Notes under the pieces: model-generated
What the model was told of the DNA's origin: nothing
The model's input: only the letters and a program-made list of their open reading frames with translations
Database searches by the model: none
Origin: Flavobacterium sp. J372
GTDB lineage: Bacteria; Bacteroidota; Bacteroidia; Flavobacteriales; Flavobacteriaceae
Reading direction: 5' to 3'
Length of the DNA stretch: 64,000 nt
Assembly (NCBI RefSeq): GCF_024699965.1
Contig: NZ_JAJOMZ010000004.1
Location: forward strand, 1,610,001 to 1,674,000
Part shown: positions 57,356 through 64,000 of the stretch, piece by piece
How the letters are laid out: every line of letters begins with the position of its first letter
Numbering within the stretch: the first letter of the stretch is position 1
Program-made: the position numbers and the translations under genes

Positions 57356-57715
57356 AAAAGTTTGTTATTGGTTTGCTGTTGCTAAATTATCGAAAAAAGT
57401 GTAGTCAAGGAGAGGTTTTATGTAAGAATTAAGAAAGTCAGTCAAAAGTCGAAAGCCACAAAGTCAAAAGCCACAAGTAAAAAGCCAGCTTCACTCTTAT
57501 CGCTAACCTGCAAGGTTTTCAAAACCTATTAAGTTTACTATGAAAACTTTGCGGCTTAGCGCCTTTGCGAGACTTTGTGATTCTCTGTGTAGCTTTGTGG
57601 AATAATTAGTGCCATTAGTGAAATTCGTGGCAAGTGAACACACCCCTAACCCCAGCTTCACTCAAACGCGAAACCCGCAACTTTATAACTTTCAACATTT
57701 AAACTTTTAACTGAA
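57356..57715. repeat. Intergenic repeat-like region
   Basis: This 360-bp gap has no gene. It contains short direct repeats (CAAAAGCCACAA-like units at about 57440-57480), the palindrome AGGTTTTCAAAACCT (57513-57527), a GCGCCTTTGCGAGACTTTGTG phrase and an ACCCCTAACCCC stretch. Phrases of these kinds are common in intergenic DNA of Flavobacterium genomes (from memory), so this looks like decayed dispersed repeats. Confidence 0.5.
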
Positions 57716-58378
57716 TTAGTCATGGCATTCCATCAGTAATAAATCGCCGTAGGTATGCCTGATAGTTACAATGCCGTCTGCTTCAGCCTCGTTACTGCTT
57801 CCGGTGCGGTAGCCTATTGTGAGAGATTCGTTGTCGAGCGGATACTTCAGGTTTTGCGTTGTGATACCACTTACCGTACCGACTGGAATTAATGATATCA
57901 CAGAACCTGCGGTGTACCACTTTTCAAACTTCCGCGGAAGCAGGAATACCTTACTGTAGTCATCGAGTATAACTATCTTGAGCCTATCGCGGTAGCGAGC
58001 AATATTGGTCAGGTTGGTAATGGTATGGTCTGCCCGGCGGCCTGTTGCCCATATTACATTAGCAGCGGGTATTTTCCTTTCAATTAAGTAATCAAAAGCT
58101 TTCTCAAGGTCTGTTTTATCCTGGTCAGGCGTATGTACAATTTCCAGCGGATACTGCTTGTTACGGTAGTGTTCAGCATCAAAGCCTCGGTCAAAATCAC
58201 CCAACAGAACATCGGCCTTGATACTCAGTTCCAATACACGTTCAATGGCGCTGTCAAGCACCACAACAAGCGGAGACCATTCCAGCAGCTGCCCCATAAG
58301 TTCACTACTGCAGGCAGCGCCGTTTGCAATAATAAGCGCAGGTTCCTGGTCGTCACGTACTATGTGGTGGGATGACAT
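57716..58378 (-). CDS. Thiamine pyrophosphokinase
   Basis: A 220-residue cytoplasmic enzyme that makes thiamine diphosphate from thiamine and ATP. Family motifs: ALIIANGAACS, KADVLLGDFDRGF (metal-binding Asp pair), HTPDQDKTDLEKAFDYL and WATGRRADHTITNLTNI. The first 15 codons (MSSHHIVRDDQEPA) are repeated at the start of the neighbouring gene at 59612. The start codon lies 1 nt past the stop of that gene, so the two are probably translated in coupling. Confidence 0.93.
   Translation of the reverse strand: MSSHHIVRDDQEPALIIANGAACSSELMGQLLEWSPLVVVLDSAIERVLELSIKADVLLGDFDRGFDAEHYRNKQYPLEIVHTPDQDKTDLEKAFDYLIERKIPAANVIWATGRRADHTITNLTNIARYRDRLKIVILDDYSKVFLLPRKFEKWYTAGSVISLIPVGTVSGITTQNLKYPLDNESLTIGYRTGSSNEAEADGIVTIRHTYGDLLLMECHD
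58332..58378 (-). repeat. Duplicated kinase 5' end, copy 1
   Basis: The first 47 nt or so of the thiamine pyrophosphokinase gene match 59566-59612 except for three third-codon-position changes (Ile, Val and Arg codons), all synonymous. Similarity ends after GAACCTGC. Confidence 0.85.
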
Positions 58379-58379
58379 T

Positions 58380-59612
58380 TTAGCGTTTTTGTTGTTTAAT
58401 TATCTTGTTATCAACATCAAGAAAAATATCAGTAAAAGTGATAGTTTCATTCTCTTCTCCTTTATTCTCGATAGTTTCGCTGGTAATTATAAGGTTTGAC
58501 CGGTTGAAAACACCATTGGGTGCAATTCTCACTCCCTTTTGATTGTAATATCCCGTTTTTTGTTCGTTGAGCAGGTTTTGAGCCCTATTTTTCCAACTTG
58601 TCATAAAAAACAAACCACCTTTTACTTGCTCAATATAGTCTTTACCCATTGGCAAAATTATGTCGCCTTTATAATTTACCAGTCCGTATTCCCGCTTATC
58701 ATTATAAATGATTAATACTCCGAAGTGGTCAAACTCTTCCTCAATGTAATATCTTTCGGGGAATTTTTTTATTTTTCGGAAACGTTTATTAATAACGGTC
58801 ATTTTTCCGTTTTTGCGATTATAGGCAAAAGCATATTTTTTATAAAATGCTGAAATAGGGCGATACCCTTTTACAACTTCGTTATTTGAAATGTACCCGC
58901 TTTCGCCGCTTTTATCCCTGTATATATAAATTGAATCTTCTGTATCCAGATCATCTACATCTAGGAATTGCTCAGGAACCGGGCGCATGCTTTTGTCCAG
59001 CCCGAAGTAATAAAATCCTTTATTAATATTCCTGACAAGAATATTAGTGTCCCAAATTCGTACAATGCTGTCACGGGTTGTGAAAAATTCCCGATTATCT
59101 TTAATGACTACGAATATACGACTACCATTATCCTGCCTCGAAAGTACAGTTCCTCCCTCTACAAAAAATTGCTCATCATAAATAAAATCTGTAATCGGTA
59201 TACAACCATCAAACGCAGCATACTTGCCGTTTTTTGTAATGATTCGTGCGTTATGTTTAGGTGTATCAAGCTCACCAAGAGCCTGCATAACCTGGATAAC
59301 ATTAAAAATCTTTGTATCTATGCATTTTATAACATCACCCGATGACTGCCGCGTGCAAACAATAATATCGCAGTTCTGAACCTTTATTTCAGCCGCATTA
59401 AAATATTCGTTGTATAAGATACCTTTTTGATTGCTAAAAGTATTTCCCTTTGGTGTGTGTACTAGATAAATATCATTAACCAACTCCTGTAATCTTGTAA
59501 TCTGTGCTGAAGTAATTTGCGGCAAAGCCATTATGGAGATAATAACTATCGACCTAATTAGTTTTAGCCGTGCAGGTTCCTGGTCGTCGCGAACAATGTG
59601 GTGGGATGACAT
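58380..59612 (-). CDS. WG-repeat-like exported protein carrying a kinase-derived N-terminus
   Basis: A 410-residue protein of unknown role. Residues 1-14 are the same as the start of the thiamine pyrophosphokinase encoded next. From about 16 a signal-peptide-like stretch follows (LKLIRSIVIISIMALPQITSAQ), then a beta-rich body with weak WG-type repeats (KNGKYAAFDGCIPITDF, NDKREYGLVNYKGDIILPMG, TGYYNQKGVRIAPNG). No ATG, GTG or TTG lies between codon 1 and the Met inside the signal, so the gene appears to have lost its own start and borrowed that of the kinase gene. An alternative is a start at that internal Met with a shortened signal. Its stop is 1 nt before the kinase ATG. Confidence 0.75.
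   Translation of the reverse strand: MSSHHIVRDDQEPARLKLIRSIVIISIMALPQITSAQITRLQELVNDIYLVHTPKGNTFSNQKGILYNEYFNAAEIKVQNCDIIVCTRQSSGDVIKCIDTKIFNVIQVMQALGELDTPKHNARIITKNGKYAAFDGCIPITDFIYDEQFFVEGGTVLSRQDNGSRIFVVIKDNREFFTTRDSIVRIWDTNILVRNINKGFYYFGLDKSMRPVPEQFLDVDDLDTEDSIYIYRDKSGESGYISNNEVVKGYRPISAFYKKYAFAYNRKNGKMTVINKRFRKIKKFPERYYIEEEFDHFGVLIIYNDKREYGLVNYKGDIILPMGKDYIEQVKGGLFFMTSWKNRAQNLLNEQKTGYYNQKGVRIAPNGVFNRSNLIITSETIENKGEENETITFTDIFLDVDNKIIKQQKR
59566..59612 (-). repeat. Duplicated kinase 5' end, copy 2
   Basis: Second copy of the kinase 5' end, fused in frame to the WG-repeat-like gene. Three synonymous differences from copy 1. Confidence 0.85.
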
Positions 59613-59681
59613 TTTGGTTTAGTTGAAAGTTAGAAAGTTGTAAAGTTAGAAAGATAGCTGCAAGCTACAAGAGTCTTCAAT

Positions 59682-59709
59682 AAAAAAGCCACCTTTTCAG
59701 GCAGCTTTT
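59682..59709 (-). terminator. Terminator after the DUF4249 gene
   Basis: On the minus strand, stem AAAAGCTGCC / GGTGGCTTTT with one mismatched pair and a short loop, then a T-run. It closes the TonB receptor-DUF4249 operon. Confidence 0.65.
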
Positions 59710-59738
59710 GTTTTCAATCCGAAGTTCCCCCTTTGGGG

Positions 59739-60563
59739 TTAGGGGGCTATAGTATACGTCAAATCACTTACTTCACCAAGCCTGAAATATCCCAGGGCAT
59801 AATTATCTTCATTGGTCTGGTTCACCATGTTGCTGCGCAGTGTAGTTGGCGGCGACTGGAACGGCCCTGAGCCTGCACCGCCTTCAGCCATCGAAATAAG
59901 TATTTGCATGTAATTGTAGTAGCGCTGTGAGATGCCGTAGAGCCTCATCCGCAATTGCTGACCCGGCGCAAGGTCTTCATCACTGAAAATACCAAACATC
60001 TGGTTGCCCTGGAAAAATTTGTCTTCAATTACGTCATAATCCGGGTAGGGCAGCCCTGCCCAGTCAAACCTGTACATATACCAGTTATCGGTTGCGCCGT
60101 TGTCAGGGTAAAAAAAGCGCACTTCCACATCTTCGTTAAGGAAACCGCCCTCATTATCCTGTACAATTTCTTCAATATCAGGGGTTGGGTACAGCATTTC
60201 CGTAGCGCGGTAGGTCTGCCCCTCAGATATTACAGTAAGCGTATAGTTTTCGCCAATAACAGGTATAAAATTTGTGCAGTTGTAGTTGCCGGTGCCCGGT
60301 TGCTCTATAAAATCGAAAACGGTTCCGGCGCTGTTTGTTATATATACGGTAGCGCCAGACACTACCGGTATTTGGGGATTGTAATAACCTGTAGTTGTTG
60401 TTAGCCTGATTGTCTGTTCATTACCTGTTGTGCCTTTCACCCAGTTTATAGAAGCATCAATAACCAGGCGGGGCGCAGCTGTTTCCAGGTCAACTTCAAC
60501 TACTTCCTCGCAGGAAGCGGTTAAAAATAATATCGGGAATAATAACAAGAATATCTTTTTCAT
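59739..60563 (-). CDS. DUF4249 lipoprotein
   Basis: A 274-residue lipoprotein (lipobox ending LTASC, signal MKKIFLLLFPILFL). It resembles DUF4249, found in Bacteroidota directly after a TonB-dependent receptor gene and probably acting as its surface partner (family context). Visible: VEVDLETAAPRLVIDASINW near the start, a beta-rich middle, and NPQIPVVSGATVYI. It starts 4 bp after the receptor stop. The stop codon lies in a CCCCCTAACCCC-type phrase also seen in nearby intergenic DNA, so the last residues may derive from it. Confidence 0.85.
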   Translation of the reverse strand: MKKIFLLLFPILFLTASCEEVVEVDLETAAPRLVIDASINWVKGTTGNEQTIRLTTTTGYYNPQIPVVSGATVYITNSAGTVFDFIEQPGTGNYNCTNFIPVIGENYTLTVISEGQTYRATEMLYPTPDIEEIVQDNEGGFLNEDVEVRFFYPDNGATDNWYMYRFDWAGLPYPDYDVIEDKFFQGNQMFGIFSDEDLAPGQQLRMRLYGISQRYYNYMQILISMAEGGAGSGPFQSPPTTLRSNMVNQTNEDNYALGYFRLGEVSDLTYTIAP

Positions 60564-60567
60564 AGCA

Positions 60568-62946
60568 TTAAAATCTGAAGTTATACGTTACACTCGGGAT
60601 GATTCCGAAAATCGACAGCCTCTTGGCCTCATTTGCGCCTGTATCTTCGTTTTGTGTGAATGTAAAAGACGCCGCATTCTGGCGGTTGTAAAGGTTATAG
60701 ATGCTAAACACCCATTCACCCTGCCAGCCTGTTTTCTTTTCGGGTTTTGGCGTGTACGTTGCTGAAACATCAAGGTGGTGGTAGGCCGGGAGCCTGTCTT
60801 CATTACGCGGACCGAAATTTGGGATGTTCAGGTCACCGTAACGATAATACCCGTTAGGGAAGGTTGCTGTCAACCCTGACTGTAATGCGAATATCGCCCC
60901 AAATGACCATTTATCGGTGTACTGGTATGTGCTTGTTATTGAGAGATTATGTGTTTTGTCATAACCCGCTCTGTACCAGTCACCATTATTTATACCTGTT
61001 TCTCCCGGTGCCCTGCCTGGTGTCTGCTGCTCAGTGCGTGACAGCGTATAAGCTACCCAGCCGCTTAGCTTTCCTGTATTTTTACGTACAAGTACTTCAA
61101 GCCCGTATGACCTTGCTTTTCCGGGCAATACCACCTGCTCAATAGCCTCATTGGCAATAAGGTCGGCACCGTCAATATAATCCAGCTTATCTTTTATTTT
61201 TTTATAAAATACTTCGGTCTCAAGCGTGTACGCATCATCTTTAAAGTTCCTGAAATATCCGGCCGCAAACTGGTCAAGCTTCTGCGGTTTCAGGAAGTTA
61301 TCACTCGGGGCCCAAACATCAAGCGGGGTAGGCGATGAGGTGTTGGTAATAAGGTGGAGGTACTGCACCATGCGGTTGTACCCGAACTTAATAGACTGGT
61401 TTTCGTCAAGCGTGAATGACACTGCTGCCCTGGGCTCCAGGTTATTCAAATCGGCAATGGTCTCACCTCTGCCGTAATGGCGCGTACCTGTTGGCGTTGC
61501 TTTTTCGTATATTTTTAATTCGTTGTTGAAAGCGACCGCATTGTTATTGGCATATGTGTTCAGGTTTTGTGAACCCAGCCTGTAAAACATACTGTAACGC
61601 AGGCCGTAACTTACTGTAAGGTAATCTGTAAGCGTTTGTTCAGCATCTAAGTACAGTGCAGGTTCCACAGCATATTTATGTTCAAGCTCATCACGGTTTA
61701 CGGCTGAATTTTCACCGCTAGGGGTGATTGTACCAGGATTGAAATCGTAATATATAGCATTAAGGCCGTAGTTAAGTTTCAGGTTTTCAGTAAGGTAGTG
61801 CTTAAAGTCGTACTTAAAATTGAAATTCTTAATCCCGCTGTCCCAGGTAAAGCCAATAAAATCAAGCTCTAAGCCGTAATAATAGTCACTGTAAATCATT
61901 GACATATTGCTAAATAGCCTGTCATTAAATAAATGATTCCAACGCAGGTTCAGCACGGCATTGCCATAGATATTGTTGAAGCTTTCATTGATGTTGAACA
62001 GGTCGCGCCCAAAGTAACCGGAGAGGTAGAGCTTGTTTTTATCATCAAGCGTATAACTTAATTTGGTGTTCAGGTCATAAAAGTAGGCAGAGTTTTCATT
62101 ATCGCTCAGCTTTAAAAACAGGTGCGCGTATGACGCACGGCCACCAATAAGGAAGGAGGACTTCTCTTTTACGATAGGTCCTTCGGCTAGCAAACGGCTG
62201 GAAATTAGCCCAATACCTCCGGTCATGTGAAACTCATTGCTGTTACCTTCTTTCTGGTAAATATCAAGTACAGATGATAATCTTCCGCCGAAACGCGCCG
62301 GGATACCGCCTTTGTAAAGCTTCATGTCTTTTATAGCATCAGAGTTGAAAACCGAGAAAAACCCAAACAGGTGCGACGAGTTAAAGATCATGGCTTCATC
62401 GAGCAAAATAAGGTTTTGGTCGGCTGAGCCCCCGCGTACGTTGAAGCCCGAAGCTCCTTCGCCGGCATTGGTAACACCGGGCAGGGTGAGAATAGACTTC
62501 AATACGTCTACTTCGCCCAAAACCACCGGCATCTTCTTGATTTCCTGAACGGTAAGTTTAGCAACACTCATTTCGGGGCGCCGGATTTCAGCACGCTGGC
62601 GATTACTTTCAACCACAACTTCTTCAAGCATTTGCGATTCGGGCTGCATGCTAAAATCCCTACGGATGTTGCGGTCAAGCACTACCGTCTCTTCAATATT
62701 GCCGAAGCCTATACTGCTGATTTGTAAGGTGTAAGTGCCTTCAGGAAGTGAGATGGAGTAGAAGCCGTACTCATTAACCGTAAATGCCTTTTGAAGTTCT
62801 TTAATGTAAACTGTTGAGCCAATGAGTGTTTCATTGCTCGAAGCGTCACGCAGTGTGCCGCTGATCGTGAATTTTTGCTGTGCATAGCCCACAGAAAAAA
62901 TTAGTAACAGGAACAAGATGAACCTGCTTTTTCTTTTTGATAGCAT
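60568..62946 (-). CDS. TonB-dependent receptor
   Basis: A 792-residue outer-membrane receptor: signal peptide (ending VGYAQQ), CarboxypepD_reg-like domain (about 25-105, ISGTLRDASSNETLIGSTVYI), plug (about 120-235, VLKSILTLPGVTNAGEGASGFNVRGG in two parts, ILLDEAMIFNSSHLFGFFSVFN) and a barrel ending GIIPSVTYNFRF. The plug pattern is of the group paired with DUF4249 proteins, not SusC. The ligand is unknown. The gene heads a two-gene operon. Confidence 0.93.
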   Translation of the reverse strand: MLSKRKSRFILFLLLIFSVGYAQQKFTISGTLRDASSNETLIGSTVYIKELQKAFTVNEYGFYSISLPEGTYTLQISSIGFGNIEETVVLDRNIRRDFSMQPESQMLEEVVVESNRQRAEIRRPEMSVAKLTVQEIKKMPVVLGEVDVLKSILTLPGVTNAGEGASGFNVRGGSADQNLILLDEAMIFNSSHLFGFFSVFNSDAIKDMKLYKGGIPARFGGRLSSVLDIYQKEGNSNEFHMTGGIGLISSRLLAEGPIVKEKSSFLIGGRASYAHLFLKLSDNENSAYFYDLNTKLSYTLDDKNKLYLSGYFGRDLFNINESFNNIYGNAVLNLRWNHLFNDRLFSNMSMIYSDYYYGLELDFIGFTWDSGIKNFNFKYDFKHYLTENLKLNYGLNAIYYDFNPGTITPSGENSAVNRDELEHKYAVEPALYLDAEQTLTDYLTVSYGLRYSMFYRLGSQNLNTYANNNAVAFNNELKIYEKATPTGTRHYGRGETIADLNNLEPRAAVSFTLDENQSIKFGYNRMVQYLHLITNTSSPTPLDVWAPSDNFLKPQKLDQFAAGYFRNFKDDAYTLETEVFYKKIKDKLDYIDGADLIANEAIEQVVLPGKARSYGLEVLVRKNTGKLSGWVAYTLSRTEQQTPGRAPGETGINNGDWYRAGYDKTHNLSITSTYQYTDKWSFGAIFALQSGLTATFPNGYYRYGDLNIPNFGPRNEDRLPAYHHLDVSATYTPKPEKKTGWQGEWVFSIYNLYNRQNAASFTFTQNEDTGANEAKRLSIFGIIPSVTYNFRF

Positions 62947-63027
62947 TGATTGATTTATTGGTTTGAATTGGTAAACGTTTAAGAGTAATTAAAATTGTTT
63001 GTTAACACAGATTTAACAAAGGGATTT

Positions 63028-63582
63028 TTACAATTTAGGCAGAAAATAAAAATCTAGCGATATATTCTTATTCTCTTTCATCTTCTCAAACTGAATTTTG
63101 TCCATAGGCCCAAATATTGAATCGGTATGTTTATCGATGATATAATAATTTGACTCTAAATGAAACATTTTTTGATAATAAGAAGATTCCTGAAAAAGGC
63201 TATCGGCTATCGAACTAATTTTTTCAACGCTGGCACACCTCAAATTTAAATTATCCATAGCTATCGCCTTATCGCCAACTGTTATTTTTGAAAGATACCT
63301 CCACATCTTTAAATCATCTTTAATATTTTGTTTTACCAATGCCTTGTTAGGGCGTTGCAGCACAATTATATAGTCTGAAGAAGATTCGCAGTCAATCACA
63401 TCTGCATATATCAGGACTTTATTATAAGTATTCTGCTGTGTAGACTTATAAATGATTGAGCCGTAAGGGTAGCCTATGTCAATAGCTTCGTAGTCAGGCA
63501 GGTAGTAATAGTCACCTCCCAAATCACCTTCGTGGCAGCTAATCATGATAAATAATATAAGTATGGCGATGCTAAATTTCAT
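63028..63582 (-). CDS. Hypothetical lipoprotein
   Basis: About 184 residues from the ATG at 63582, which begins a lipoprotein signal (MKFSIAILILFIMISC). The longer frame to 63618 runs through the terminator of the next gene and is rejected. The mature part has DYYYLPDYEAIDIGYPYGSIIY and is otherwise of mixed charge with no recognised domain. Sits between the TonB receptor and the isocitrate dehydrogenase gene. Confidence 0.7.
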   Translation of the reverse strand: MKFSIAILILFIMISCHEGDLGGDYYYLPDYEAIDIGYPYGSIIYKSTQQNTYNKVLIYADVIDCESSSDYIIVLQRPNKALVKQNIKDDLKMWRYLSKITVGDKAIAMDNLNLRCASVEKISSIADSLFQESSYYQKMFHLESNYYIIDKHTDSIFGPMDKIQFEKMKENKNISLDFYFLPKL

Positions 63583-63585
63583 ACC

Positions 63586-63615
63586 AAAAAAAAAAGCCGC
63601 CCCATCAGGACGGCT
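63586..63615 (-). terminator. Terminator of the isocitrate dehydrogenase gene
   Basis: On the minus strand, stem AGCCGTCC / GGGCGGCT (one G-T pair) followed by ten T. It lies 11 bp past the stop. Confidence 0.8.
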
Positions 63616-63625
63616 CAAGTTATAA

Positions 63626-64000
<375 letters not shown>

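Noticed and set aside
63583..63618. 12-residue N-terminal extension of the hypothetical lipoprotein
   Set aside because: It is encoded by the terminator hairpin of the isocitrate dehydrogenase gene; the lipoprotein signal starts at 63582.

Overview
The window comes from a member of the Bacteroidota, most likely a Flavobacterium or close relative. The evidence is three SusC/SusD pairs, a hybrid two-component regulator, type IX secretion (T9SS) sorting tails, promoters with the TTG / TAnnTTTG pattern, and a tmRNA whose tag peptide reads GENNYALAA. About 50 kb is carbohydrate-utilisation territory; the rest is housekeeping.

Region A (1-17.6 kb) is a pectin utilisation locus. It holds a partial SusC, a SusD, a GH105 unsaturated-uronyl hydrolase, a PL10 pectate lyase, a very large T9SS-exported CE8 pectin methylesterase, a small secreted protein with a sorting tail, a PL1 pectate lyase (minus strand), and an operon of alpha/beta hydrolase, DUF4861 protein, CE8 pectinesterase and CE12 rhamnogalacturonan acetylesterase. 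Four near-identical LacI-type palindromes (TGYAATCGATTRCA) sit at the start of its transcription units, so these genes look like one regulon.

Region B (17.8-32.5 kb, minus strand) is a second locus: hybrid two-component regulator, SusC, SusD, cytoplasmic GH130 enzyme, MFS transporter, an unrecognised secreted 571-residue protein and a secreted GH13 enzyme. Two AGTGTACACT palindromes 21 bp apart lie between the regulator and susC. The substrate is not obvious, and the 571-residue protein is a candidate new enzyme. A tmRNA gene and a saccharopine/alanine dehydrogenase-like gene follow.

Region C (34.6-52.9 kb) is a third locus: a SusR-like membrane regulator with a LuxR-type helix-turn-helix, SusC, SusD, a LamG-domain lipoprotein, a GH144-type glucanase, an esterase-like hydrolase and a GH3 beta-glucosidase. 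After a terminator come GH97 alpha-glucosidase, GH43-like enzyme and MFS sugar transporter. The GH144 plus GH3 pair points to beta-1,2-glucan (inference); the GH97 enzyme suggests an added alpha-glucoside function.

Region D (53-64 kb, mostly minus strand) holds a small lipoprotein, a YebC-family regulator, an S41 tail-specific protease, GcvT, thiamine pyrophosphokinase, a WG-repeat-like protein that has acquired the first 15 codons of the neighbouring kinase gene, a DUF4249 lipoprotein with its TonB-dependent receptor, another lipoprotein, and the end of a monomeric isocitrate dehydrogenase.

Seven genes are broken by nine single-base differences, all at short homopolymer runs, and every one is restored by adding or removing one base. 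This looks more like assembly or read error than gene decay, so these are annotated as single CDSs with the shift positions given. No insertion sequence, CRISPR array, tRNA or rRNA was seen.
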